NCBI GenBank assembly: GCA_943735955.1
Contig: OX030964.1
Span: 6,799,997-6,863,996, forward strand
Direction of reading: 5' to 3'
From: Piscicola geometra
Lineage: Eukaryota; Annelida; Clitellata; Hirudinida; Piscicolidae
Length of the DNA stretch: 64,000 bases
Shown here: one piece after another, positions 1-33,500 of the stretch
Position numbering within the stretch: the stretch's first letter is position 1
Layout of the letters: every line of letters begins with the position of its first letter
Program-made: the position numbers and the translations under genes
Notes under the pieces: generated by a model
Databases searched by the model: none
Seen by the model: the letters and a program-made list of their open reading frames with translations, nothing else
What the model was told of the DNA's origin: nothing

Positions 1-170
1 CTCTCTCCACACACACAAGCCCCCTACCCCCGCCCCCACACACACACACACACGCACACACACACACAAGCCCCCTACCCCCCCCCACACACACACACAC
101 ACACACACACAAGCCCCCTACCCCCCCCCCCCCCCACACACACACACACACACACACACAAACCCCCTTC
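1..170. repeat. Compound CA / CCCCTACCCC tandem repeat
   Basis: Three to four alternating blocks of AAGCCCCCTACCCCC and (CA)n at the left edge, within the NLK intron that follows exon 202-338. Confidence 0.85.
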
Positions 171-201
171 CCCCACATACTCCACACACATAAGCACTCA
201 C

Positions 202-4947
<4,746 letters not shown>

Positions 4948-6010
4948 TGTGACTGCTACTCTTCAAACGGATCTGAAGCGATGGCGCGTGATGTTCCTTG
5001 TGTTATTGGCTGAAAGATGAAATATATTCTATATTGTAGACTTTTCGGTAGAATTTAAATTTTTCTTTATATACTTTATGAGAAAAAATCTACTAATCAG
5101 AGTTTAAAAGTCAAAGGTTAATAAATTGAAAACGATTTCGAAGAACTTACTCACGAGTGTTGTCTTGCGTGTTCGGGCGAGTGAAGTTGATTCAAACTCA
5201 TAAAAGTCCACAATACCAAATGAGATGTGCGGAATGCTTTGCAAATTATCTTAATAAACTAATCTCTGAGCTGCGATGCGAACATATAAAAAAATAAAAA
5301 GAACAAAAGAGCGAGAACACCACACCGCACAGCTCTGTCCCAAACAAAGGCTCTTTAATAATGCCAACTCTCAACGCGTACAAATAGATCTCTCATTATG
5401 TAGAGCTAAATTATTAATATGAAAAAAAGATTGATTATTGAATATAAAATAAAATATGAAATTTTAATCATTAAAAGTATTTTTACAAAACACGATAGGA
5501 AAAGACAGAATGGAGGGTTATATAAGGTGAAAATTCAATCCAGGGTGAAGCATTGTCGATTTAACAGTCCCTTTGTTTGCCAGACACCTTGGCAATGTCA
5601 CCTAATGGAATTTCATTGAAAAGAATATCTATATTATGGGATAAAATGCAAATGACTTTGATCGGATATTATCTGCCTTTATCCATTTTAAATGTAGTCA
5701 CTATATTATAGTGCAAATAAGTGTTTTTGAGAAATTAATGTTGAATAAGAGGGTTAAGTCTAAATTGCTTATTATAATTTACATTTTTTTCAATTGATAT
5801 AAAAATGTAAGAATTGTTTTACTATGCATAGATAATACAAAAAAGCGATAGTTATTATATTTATCATTGATTAAACTTTAATCATTAAAGGTATCACTTA
5901 GTAATTAATATATTTATTTATTTTATATTCAAGTTCTTGTATTTCAAGTAAGACGTGATATTGTTTTAATTTCAATAATACAGTTGTTCAATTGCACATC
6001 AGAATTCAGA
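4948..6010. promoter_or_regulatory. Divergent intergenic promoter region, NLK / HMGXB4
   Basis: About 1.06 kb separates the start codons of two divergently transcribed genes. On the minus strand it holds an NLK 5' UTR intron: exon end at 5155 with donor GTGAGTAAG, and an acceptor just before 5009. No clear TATA box or other ORF was recognised; the remainder is AT-rich. Shared promoter use is an inference from spacing. Confidence 0.5.
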
Positions 6011-8589
6011 ATGGTTGATGAAAATCGAGACTTCTCTTCCAAAGCCGGAAGAGTAAGATAATTTGTGCAATTGTTATAAATATTGCCTATTGAAAATGTC
6101 AATAAATAAAAAATATTAAAAACCCATTAATCAATTTCGTGCATTCTTATATTTAGAATCAATTCATTTTAATAAACTTTATTGAATAAAGGTTCGAAAA
6201 AAGTCTGCCAAGATTTTAGAGATGGAGGAATTGGGTGAATTTGCTATGTTGCCAGACAGGGAGATGTCTTCCCGCTTTGAGATGTCATGGACGGACGCAG
6301 GACTCGATGATGTGGAGTATTCCCAACTGCTGAAGGAGGAGGATGTGGACATGGATGACCAGATATCATATGTTGGTGGTTTCTCTTCAACAAATTGATT
6401 CAAGAATAGATGTTTTATTAGGGGACATCATATCTAATCCATTATTCTGTTTTTGAAACATGTTTTATTAAATTTATTTTGTCTACAGAGCTCATTGAGG
6501 ACAAGTGAGGCTGGTAGCAGTGATAAAAAAAAAGGTTTGGAAATATGATCTGTTAAGGAGTCTTAAATAATTTCTTAAATATTTTAATCTTTCTTTTTCA
6601 ATACAGAAAAAACGTCCAAAAAGATAGGGTCTAAACAGGTATTTAGTTTATAAAAAATATTTTTTCTTTAGCTAACCATCTCATCAACAATTCCTTCTTA
6701 TACCATATAACCAAAACCATCCCGAAAAAAATAATTAAAATTTTTTTACAATCACCATTGCACCACTATCACACCTACCCCCACAGCCACAACAACAGCC
6801 GCAGCGCAAATACTACACGGCGTACAAAGCATGGCAGACGCATGTCAGAAGCAAGGAGACACACCAACTCAAGATTCTCAGTGCCTATTATTACTACTAA
6901 TATTATTTTTGCATTATTATTTATTAACTACTACCACTTTTACTACGACCTCCAACAACAACAACAACACCACCACCACCAACAACCATCATCATCACCA
7001 ACAGCAACCATCATCATCACCAACAGCAACCATCATCATCACCAACAGCAACCATCATCATCACCAACAGCAACCATCATCATCACCAACAACAAGCATC
7101 ATCATCACCACCACCATTCAGGTCCAGTACAATTGCACAAACGTCTCAAGGAAATGTGGCACGCTATCAGCAAGGAAGAGAAGATTGTGATATTTTAAAA
7201 TATTATTATTATTATTATAAGTATTTTAAATATTATTTTCATATATTTTAGTATTTCTATATTATTTATTTTATTTTCATATATGTTAGTATTACTTTAT
7301 TATTTATATTATTTTTATATTCTTTATTATCAATATTATAGTGTTTATTCTCATTATTGTTCGTGACCCTATTCACAAACTCTTTTTCTACCCACCCAAT
7401 CAGAAGTGGCGCAAGAAGGCTCACGTGATGTCGAAGAATGGAGAGCAGCTATTGGAGGAGAGCGCGTCAACAGAGCATCCTGGTGATGAGATAGTCAAGG
7501 TGATGATGATGATGGCGGTGGTGAGGATGATGATGATGATGATGATGGTCATGATGATGATGAGGGTTATGATGATGATGCAGACGAGTAGCACAGAGGC
7601 GATAGACCTGGCAGCCCATTTGAGACTCTTGTCTGAGTCGCTCAACAACATCGGCACTCGCCTAGTTGAGCACAAGGTGGTTGTTGTGGTAGTTGTGGTT
7701 GTGGTGGTTGTTGTAGTGGTTGTGGTGGTTGTAGTAGTTGTGGTAGTTGTTGTGGTTGTTGTTGTGGTAGTTGTTGTGGTGGTTGTTGTTGTGGTAGTTG
7801 TGGTGGTTGTTGTGTTGGTTGTTGTGGTAGTTGTTGTTGTGGTAGTTGTAGTAGTTGTTGTGGTTGTTGTGGTGGTTGTAGTTGTTGTGGTGGTTGTTGT
7901 GGTAGTTGTTGTGGTAGTTGTGGTGGTAGTTGTAGTTGTGGTTGTTGTGGTAGTTGTTGTGGTAGTTGTGGTGGTAGTTGTAGTTGTGGTTGTTGTGGTA
8001 GTTGTTGTGGTAGTTGTTGTGGTAGTTGTTGTGGTAGTTGTAGTTGTGGTTGTTGTGGTAGTTGTTGTGGTAGTTGTGGTGGTAGTTGTAGTTGTGGTTG
8101 TTGTGGTAGTTGTTGTGGTAGTTGTAGTAGTAGTTTTTGTTTTTGTGGTAATTTTAGTTTTTGTGGTAATTTTAGTTTTTTTCGTTGATCTCGTCGCTTT
8201 GGTAGTTGTAGTTACGAGGAATAACATGTTGGGTACTTGCTGTGGTAGTTGTAGTTGTGAAAGTTGTTAACTTTGTGATTTTTTTAATTTTTTAAAGTTA
8301 CAGTTTACTTTTTACCTAATATAATTGAGTTTATCATGCGAAATGCCAAGTCTTAAGTACAATTTCAACAACAACAAGGACTACAACAACTACGACACAC
8401 ACACACACACAGGGCAAGATAGCAGTACAGGGTAGTCTGTCTGTCTTGCTGGATTCTCTCGTTTGTGTGCTTGCTTGTCTGCTTGGTGCGACGAGTAAGA
8501 TAGGCGGAGGGGTTGGAGAAAGGGTGGAAGAGAGGGTTCATGAAGAGATACTGGATGACGTGGCGTATATATTGCCAGGTATCAGCTGA
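6011..8589 (+). CDS. HMGXB4: HMG-box-containing protein 4-like
   Basis: Nuclear HMG-box protein. Nine exons: 6011-6052, 6192-6371, 6489-6534, 6607-6638, 6787-6880, 7122-7186, 7404-7499, 7584-7676 and 8413-8589, all phase-compatible, giving about 274 residues. The HMG box is spread over exons 5-7: helix 1 YYTAYKAWQTHVRSKE, then LHKRLKEMWHAISKEEK and KWRKKAHVMSKN. The last two exons carry the family-specific C-terminus (IDLAAHLRLLSESL, IGTRL, then AVQGSLSVLLDSLVC and ILDDVAYILPG before the stop). I recognise this as the conserved tail of vertebrate HMGXB4, which is about twice as long, so this is a compact version. An acidic segment (LLKEEDVDMDD) and a Lys-rich stretch precede the box. An AATAAA lies near 8654. 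Introns 5 and 8 are filled with trinucleotide repeats. The most uncertain boundary is the exon 5 donor at 6880/6881. Confidence 0.85.
6950..7115. repeat. CAA/CAT/CAG-rich repeat (CATCATCATCACCAACAGCA)
   Basis: Five or so copies of an 18-21 bp unit fill intron 5 of the HMGXB4-like gene. Frames through it encode His/Ser/Pro or Gln/Pro runs, but flanking splice sites and HMG-box continuity argue it is intronic. Confidence 0.85.
7677..8150. repeat. GTT/GTG/GTA degenerate trinucleotide array
   Basis: About 470 bp of GTN triplets beginning at the donor of HMGXB4 exon 8. It keeps an apparent polyvaline (plus) or polythreonine (minus) frame open with almost no stops. Confidence 0.93.
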
Positions 8590-9107
8590 TTCGACTCTTT
8601 TTTGTTTGTATTTTGGTATATATTTTGTTTAAACGAATTAAGATTGACTGACAATAAAATTTTAATAAATGTTAGTTGCCACTATATGGTTTTATATCTC
8701 ATATTTAATTCGAGTTTTTTAATGAAATCTTTTGTAAATAAAGTAATTTTAAACTGATTTTACGATTAGTAAATTAATAAAAGAGTTAATTTCCATTTAA
8801 TAAGAGCTATAATCGCTAACAATCTTAAACAATTGAAACTATGGTGGCATAGTCTGTAATATCAAGAGATTGCCTTAGTAGAAATGCCAAAAGGTGCTTT
8901 CGCGTGATCAGCACAGACTATGTGACGCTGTTGCTGGTGCTGATGGTGCTAATAGTGGAGGTGTATAAGGTTAATAGAAAAATATTGCTTACTTTGAAAT
9001 GTAAAAATTGCTTTTCGGCCTAAGCAAATTCTGGCCTTGCTTGTCAATATAGAGATTGAGAGAAGGATGCGTGGAGAAAAGTTAAAGTACAAAGTCATAA
9101 AAAGACA
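8590..9107. other. Convergent intergenic region
   Basis: About 520 bp between the HMGXB4 stop and the EGFR stop, which face each other. It holds an AATAAA near 8654 on the plus strand and AT-rich sequence; no ORF or RNA gene was seen. Confidence 0.5.
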
Positions 9108-22918
<13,811 letters not shown>

Positions 22919-23865
22919 AATGGTAGTATCCAATGGTCTGTTCCAGATAGGGTGCGCATGTCATTGTACTTTCTGCCTATTAACTCGCTGATAAACTGTA
23001 CAACCCTGTACAATTTAAAATTAGTATTTGTACAAGATTCAGTAATAATTATAATTTATAATCATAAAAAATTATAACTATAATTAAGGGAAAACTACAT
23101 AATTGACAGAATAAAGCTATCGAACGCTGTGGACCACTGTCAACATGCTGTATATTCTTCAAAGCGACAAACAAGCACTTATAACAAGCTAGGAGCGACC
23201 TCTTTCGAGCTAGTTAAACACTTCATTGTTTAAATAATTCATGGGAAAAAATGTAGTGTCTTTGAAACATTTATTCAGTCAAAAAAACAAAAAGTTTAAT
23301 CAACTCTGTTAATATCATCAAAATGCATATAGATTTGCTTTGAAATTCTGGTTTCATTCTCAAGGCAAACGACTGTAGAGCAAATATGGGTGGATGAAGG
23401 GAGAAAATGTTAATCACCAACTTATAAATATAATAAGTTCAATTCAAACTTGTTTGAAAAAAATGTTTTGGATTCTTAAGAAAGAAAATACAATTGGCTT
23501 AGTTGAGCCGTATTACTAATGAGAGACTTTCGCAGTTTTAACTTTGAATATTCCCTAAATTCAATGTGTATTGAAAATATCCTAAAAATCAACTGAAACT
23601 AACTACCTCTATTGAGCCAATGCGAAAGGTTAGGCAATTCAGCGACTCTAAAAACTCTTTTAAAACTCAAAAACTAACAGCTTGGGAGTAAACTAATTAT
23701 ATTTGCCTCATTATACTACATTCATCTTCAGAAGTGCGTGATTTTCAAAATGGGGCATCTAATTTTCTGTAACTCCCTCATTTATTGTTCAATTATTTCT
23801 CACTTATCACTACAGAGTTATCACTGCCACGAGGTTGCAGCTCCACATGTGTTCCAGGTGAGTGA
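22919..23865. other. Intergenic region upstream of EGFR
   Basis: About 0.95 kb between the EGFR start codon and the stop codon of the next minus-strand gene. AT-rich; it should contain the EGFR promoter. No TATA box, ORF or RNA gene was recognised. Confidence 0.4.
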
Positions 23866-27054
<3,189 letters not shown>

Positions 27055-27250
27055 CTTGTCTGCTTGATGGGTCTGCTAACGAACTTCTGAAACGATCGAT
27101 AAACTTTATAAACCACCACGTAACTAACAAAAAGCTTTGAAACAACCTTTTCTAAACGCTTTAGCCCTAATACTTTTAAATATTTAAAAGACTTTGAAAA
27201 AATAGATATTGAATGATGTGTTAAGCGTGCGTTAAAGCCTGCTTACAAAC

Positions 27251-27298
27251 CTGAAGAGCGGAGGAGCTGAATGTTAGGGGAGTTGAGGCCTTATAAAG
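27251..27298 (-). promoter_or_regulatory. TATA box and non-coding first exon of the 23.9-27.1 kb gene
   Basis: The minus strand reads TTTATAAGG at about 27290-27297. A splice donor (CTTCAG then GTTTGT) follows at 27251/27250, and a matching acceptor (TTCAG) lies before 27086, 32 bases upstream of the ATG at 27054. Spacing of about 30 bases from the TATA box would put the start site near 27265. Confidence 0.5.
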
Positions 27299-30200
27299 CT
27301 GCTTGCAGCCGATGCAGCGCAAACCGAACGGTGCCTGCTCTATATCTCATTTCATAACTAGGAAGTTTTCCGCTCATCCATGCTTTATTGTTCTTTTTGG
27401 TTCGTTTATAATGCTTTTGTTGGCATGCCGTGAATACTTGCGTTCCACATAAGAAACAATAAATTATGAAGATTCGTCTTTGTGAGCTTTCTTCACTTAG
27501 CAATAGATTTTTCATTCGCTTATTATTGTTTATTATTTAAAAAATATTTTTATTCTCTGTCTCACACCAAATCTAGCTGCACGTTTTCTGCGTTTGAAAC
27601 ATTCTTCATTGACTTGTATAAAGACAAACCAGCCAACTGTGGTGGTTGTCAAACTACAGAAACACTTTCCAAGAATTTTTAAGTTTCAAGAAAACACAGC
27701 TTCAAGTGCTGTTCGCTTTTCCGCCCACCACAGAACCATCTATAAATAGCCCTGTTATGAGAAGATTCTCTGGCAAAAGCACTTCGCATTCTTCTCGCAA
27801 AAAGTTTATCTCTCAAGATCATCACGATTCACAGACATTCGTGTAAAAATTCTGTGCTTAAAATCTTAGATTTTTATTCTATAGGGATTATTTGCTTTTA
27901 AAATGTTAAAAATTCATTATTTAACCCTATAATGGCGAGATATTCATTAAAATTTATCAATATGATATATGTTTGTTTAAATATAAATTATTTTGGTTAA
28001 TAAGAAGACTAATTTTATTTTTTATTCATTGATTTCGATTAATATGTTCTTAAAAATTAGGTTATAATTATCTGGGTTCTGTGCCTACGAAATAATAAAA
28101 GTTGTAATCAATAAAAAAGTATTATCTTGATAATATATAAATATCTAGATAATTCATAAATAACTTTTTCTCACAAATATTTTATTTATTACGTTCTATT
28201 TTCTTGTTGTACATACGTATATTAACAAGACATTCTTCATGCTACAAAGAAGACAAGCTTTAGTAAAACCTTCATTGGTAGCTTGTTGTGCCTCACTATG
28301 AATCAGTGGTTAAAGAAAATAAGAATTAATATAAATATAAAAAAACATTATAACTTTTCATTGACATAGCTCGCCTTAAAACTAGCGTTGAAACGCCTTT
28401 CTTAGACATTTAAGCTTTCAAATGATTTAAATAGGCACGAATGAAAAATTGCAGTCCAAGTGACCTAGAAGCCCGTTTGGGTTCTGCGCCACTATAATAA
28501 AGTTTTTCCTTATAAGAAAATATTGTTTAGAATTTTTTTCTTCAACTAGAAGTCTTAGGCCCGTTTAATGATAATCTATTTTATAATTTAAATAATTCAA
28601 ATGCTTAATTCTGAAGATTCTGTAGAAAAAAGAAAAACCTATAAAATGTATACGGTTTATCCTTCAGTAGCTTTAGAATGATTTTGAACTCGAATTAGTG
28701 TCATTATATTATTATTCTATATACAAATTTGTTCATAAAAACGTGCCCCTGTATATTTTTAAAAACTGTCGACTGATTTTCAAAATATTTCGACTGTTTG
28801 AATAAAAAATGAATGAGAAAATAAGATTTTAATATTCATTATTTTGAAACTATTTAATATAATCGCAAATATTATTTTACAACTGGATAACATGTGTGGT
28901 CTGGGGTGGAATGGGGCTTTGGTTGAAGCATGGACGCTGGTCGAGAACCCAATAACGCTTTTGCTGTTATGCACTAGAGCACTTGCTGAACAACTATGGC
29001 ACTTTTCTTATGGATAGCGCCAGAGGGTCAGAAAAAGCGGCCTTCACGCCTCGTCAGTCAGTCCTGTTGTTTGTCTTCCTCTTGTTGTTTGTCTTTCTCC
29101 TGTTGTTTGTCTTTCTCTTGTTGTTTGTCTTTCTCTTGTTGTTTGTTTTCTTCTTGTTGTTTGTCTTTCTCTTGTTATGTGGCTATTTGTTTGGTTATAA
29201 GCTTCAAAAGACGACCGATAGTTCTATAAGATTAGTATGCATGATTTGAATATTTTATGTTTCAGACCACTATCATAATGGTGCTTGGCCTTGTCTTCGT
29301 TCTCTATACATGCTGCTTCATTCTTGAAGATGTACCATTTTCGATTAATTTCATAATTTATAAATTTAATCTATACTAACTTTAATACTAAAGTTATACT
29401 AAATTAAGTCATAACTTATAAATTTAATTTATATTAAAGGCTGGGTATAAAGATGAGAGTGAACTAAAGAACTCTTCCAGGCCATTTTACCCGTCGCATG
29501 AGAATCAAATGCAGCGGTGTACGCCATAAATATAGACCAATCTTCAAAGCAGGTCCTTTTTCTTTTTCTAATAGAGTTTTATTCTTTATTGAACTCACAA
29601 AATGCGTTAGTATCACAAACCATACAATTTGAGTGACTAATACTTTTCAAGCTATAAATTTATAAATATTGTAAAACAAATTCTACGGGCTTATCCATTG
29701 AGCAGCTCCAATGTTGCTGCTGGAAGAAAAACAAGAATTCTTATGACTGTTTTTTCATCCCTCCTTCATGCATTCATACAAACATTTCATTTATTCGTCT
29801 TTAGAGATTTTATAGATCGCATGTAAATAAAATGTTAACTAAAATTTGGACTTGCAGCAATTATTTAAGAAAGTTTGTAAAATATGATTTAATTTGATAT
29901 AATTTCATACATTTTCCATAACATACATTGTTTCTTTTAGTTCTTTTTTTCAACTTGACAAACGCGAAAGCATGCTGGCCGAAAGAATTTTTTTTCTCTC
30001 TGGAAACACAAAATAGTTTTCCGTTGGTTTGAACGTTGCACTTCAAACACTACTCATTCTGATCAATACACTTCATCAGCGTTTAAACATCGTCTTTTGA
30101 AGTTTGATTTGAGTTTTTAAACGGCATAAAAAAATAGTAATCTTTTCCTCCACCCTTAAGCTCGGCTCAGCAAATGTATCGAAGGTTTTTTAATGCTGTG

Positions 30201-30551
30201 CTGCTTTCGTGAAAGAAGTATATTTACGGCCATTCACAAATTATATAGTTTAATCTTCAGTAAACAAGAGTAGATAAATACCAATTTGATATATAATTGT
30301 GACAAAAAAGTTATTAATGAAGAGAAGCTATTTTACCTAGTAGATTTCAGATTATTGAAATTCTGATAGTGACGCCAATTTGAAGCAAATAAATTTTTGT
30401 TCAAAAATATAAAAAGCAACACTTTGACACGATTATTGAGACACAATGCGCAAATGACAGTGTATCATGAATGAGGACAACTCCCCATTGATAGCTGCCC
30501 AGATTTTGTAAGATATGTAGAAGCCGAATGGATCAGCTAGGTCTTTGCAGG
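27299..30551. other. Gene-poor intergenic region
   Basis: About 3.2 kb of AT-rich sequence between divergently transcribed genes. Short ORFs (for example 27646-27846 and 29861-30046) have no family features or consistent splice context. It includes an 18-bp minisatellite at 29062-29180. I see no convincing gene, tRNA or transposon. Confidence 0.45.
29062..29180. repeat. 18-bp minisatellite (TTGTTGTTTGTCTTTCTC)
   Basis: Six to seven imperfect tandem copies of a T-rich 18-mer. Being a multiple of three, it keeps two plus-strand frames open; I treat these as chance. Confidence 0.8.
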
Positions 30552-30559
30552 TATATAAG
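30552..30559 (+). promoter_or_regulatory. TATA box of the giant DOMON gene
   Basis: TATATAAG lies 29 bases before the start codon at 30588. If used with normal spacing, the transcript would have an extremely short 5' UTR. The alternative is trans- or cis-splicing from an unseen leader. Confidence 0.4.
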
Positions 30560-30587
30560 TCTAAAGAAGAAGAAAAGTTTATTCAAA

Positions 30588-33500
30588 ATGGAAATCGTTA
30601 AATATCTATTTTGGATATTTGTTTTAGTGTATGGAAATATCTATTTAACAGTCGAAGCAGTGAGTTTTGAATGTTTAAATAATATTTAAATACGCCAGGA
30701 GAGTTATGAATAAGATTTGTCGAAGGCCTTATCCATATTCGTAAGAACTTTGAAAGAATTGGACGAATTTTAAATGATTTTTTTCTCCTTTACTCTTTTA
30801 GGCGAATGAGTTTACATGTCCCAACGGAGACTGTCGCATTGGGTGGGGTGACGCGAGTAACCAAAAGTCGATTGAGTTTTCGATAGAAGGAACCGTCGAT
30901 AATGAGAAAGACTACATCTCTATGGCTTTCTCAAAAGATCAACAAATGGTGACGTTTTCATCCATTTTGTCAAAGGCGCATTGCCGCCATACTCATAAGA
31001 CGATTCTCATTCTCTTATATTCTCGTGCAGGGCGACGACAGTGCCTACGTCTGTTTCAAAGACGGTGCAAACCACGTGCTCAAGAGAGCTTACAACTACG
31101 GGCAAAGACCAATTATCTATCCTGAGAATGTAATTGAGCTTATTTTAATCATCGATTAAAATTTGTGAAATGATTTATTTTTCAACATCAGCTGGCTGCC
31201 GATTTCAAGCTACGCTCTACATTTTTAAATGGAAAGTTAAGATGCATTTTTGAAGTGCCTCTTAGTAGAAGCCTGGACCCGACCAGGCCACCGATTAATG
31301 ATCAAATACTATACCCACAAAACCAAAACTATTATCTTCTATATGCACAAGGAGAAATGACTTCACCAAGTAAGCAACGTTTACATCTTTTGCTAGCAAC
31401 GCGAAATAAGTGCACAAGTATTACGAGATGATTTCTTCAATAATCAGGTTCCATGGCCTACCATCGCCGCAAATACGCTTCTCCGGCTGCTTGGAACTTT
31501 ACGACCTACCCAACCACGCCAACTCCTCCTTCCGTAAGATTATTTTCAATTGATATACTCACCTCAGCTCTCATCCCTCATCTTTTCATTAACTTTTTAG
31601 AAAAATGAGTTTTCATGTCCCAACGGAGACTGTCGCATTTGGTGGGGTGACGCGAGTAACAATAAATATGTGGAGTTTGGAATGGAAGGAACAGTCGAAA
31701 ATGAGCAAAGCTACATCTCTATGGCTTTCTCAAAAGATCAACAAATGGTGACGTTTTCATCCGTTTTGTCAAAGGCACATTGCCGTCATACTCATATGAC
31801 GATTCTCATTCTCTTATATTCTCGTGCAGGGTGACGAAAGTGCCTACGTCTGTTTCAAAGACGGTGCAAACTACATCCTAAAAAGAATATACAATTATGA
31901 AAAAAGGCCAATTATTTACCCTGAGAATGTGAGATGATTTTTTCTGAAAAAGTATATTTAAACTCTTTAACTATTTTGATTTCTGGAAACAGTTGGCTAC
32001 GGAACTGGAACTTCAGGCAAGCTATTTAAACGGAAAACTGACATGCACTTTTATGGTGCCTCTTAGTAGAAACTTAGACCCAACAAGGCCACCAATTAAT
32101 GACCAAATTCACTACCTCCTTGACCAAATATACAACCTTTTATACGCACAAGGACAAATGACTTCGCCAAGTAAGCCACTTTAACATTTTTTGCTGGCAA
32201 CGTGAAATAAGTGCACAAGTATTACGAGATGATTTCTTCAATAATCAGGTTCCATGGCCTACCATCGCCGCAAATACGCTTCTCCGGCTGCTTGGAACTT
32301 TACGACCTACCCAACCGCGCCACCTCCTCCTTCAGTAAGATTATTTTCAATTGATACACTCACCTCAGCTCTCATCCTTCATCTTTTCATTTACTTTTCA
32401 GAAAAATGAGTTTTCATGTCCCAACGGAGACTGTCGCATTTGGTGGGGTGACGCGAGTAACAATAAATATGTGGAGTTTGGAATGGAAGGAACAGTCGAC
32501 AATGACCAAAGCTACATCTCTATGGCTTTCTCAAAAGATCAACAAATGGTGACGTTTTCATCCGTTTTGTCAAAGGCACATTGCCGCCATACTCATATGA
32601 CGATTCTCATTCTCTTATATTCTCGTGCAGGGCGACGACAGTGCCTACGCCTGTTTCAAAGACGGTGCAAACTACGTGCTCAAAAGGGCGTACAATAATG
32701 GCAAATCGCCCACTCTCTATCCTGAGAATGTAAGAATGTTTTTGCAAAATTCCAACTTTTTGCAAGACTAACAAGTCCTTCTTTTATTAAACCACAGCTG
32801 GCTACAGAGCTGGAACTGCGCGCAACACTCCTGAATGGAACGTTGACATGCTGGTTTGAAGTGCCTCTCAGTAGGAGTCTCGACCCAACCAGGCCACCAG
32901 CTAACCAGCAAATATACTACCCACAAGACCAATCTTTCAATCTGTTATACGCCCAAGGACAAATGACTTCGCCAAGTAAGAGACTTTAACATCTTTTGCT
33001 GGCAACGTGAAATAAGTGCACAAGTATTACGAGATGATTTCTTCAATAATCAGGTTCCATGGCCTACCATCGCCGCAAATACGCTTCTCCGGCTGCTTGG
33101 AACTTTACGACCTACCCAACCGCGCCACCTCCTCCTTCAGTAAGATTATTTTCAATTGATACACTCACCTCAGCTCTCATTCTTCATCTTTTCATTTACT
33201 TTTCAGAAAAATGAGTTTTCATGTCCCAACGGAGACTGTCGCATTTGGTGGGGTGACGCGAGTAACAATAAATATGTGGAGTTTGGAATGGAAGGAACAG
33301 TCGACAATGACCAAAGCTACATCTCTATGGCTTTCTCAAAAGATCAACAAATGGTGACGTTTTCATCCGTTTTGTCAAAGGCACATTGCCGCCATACTCA
33401 TATGACGATTCTCTATTTCTTATATTCTCGTGCAGGGCGACGACAGTGCCTACGTCTGTTTCAAAGACGGTGCAAACTACGTGCTCAAGAGGGCATACAA

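Noticed and set aside
6758..7198. His/Gln/Ser-rich ORF of 146 residues
   Set aside because: It merges an exon, an intron made of CAA/CAT repeats and the next exon in mixed frames. HMG-box continuity requires splicing from 6880 to 7122.
7341..8270. 309-residue polyvaline-like ORF and its polythreonine antisense
   Set aside because: It is a degenerate GTN repeat inside an intron of the HMGXB4-like gene. The real exons (7404-7499 and 7584-7676) are read in the same stretch and splice out before the repeat.
27646..27846. 66-residue ORF with a nearby TATAAATA motif at about 27751
   Set aside because: No family similarity, no consistent splice neighbours; the TATA-like motif lies inside the ORF and is expected by chance in AT-rich DNA.
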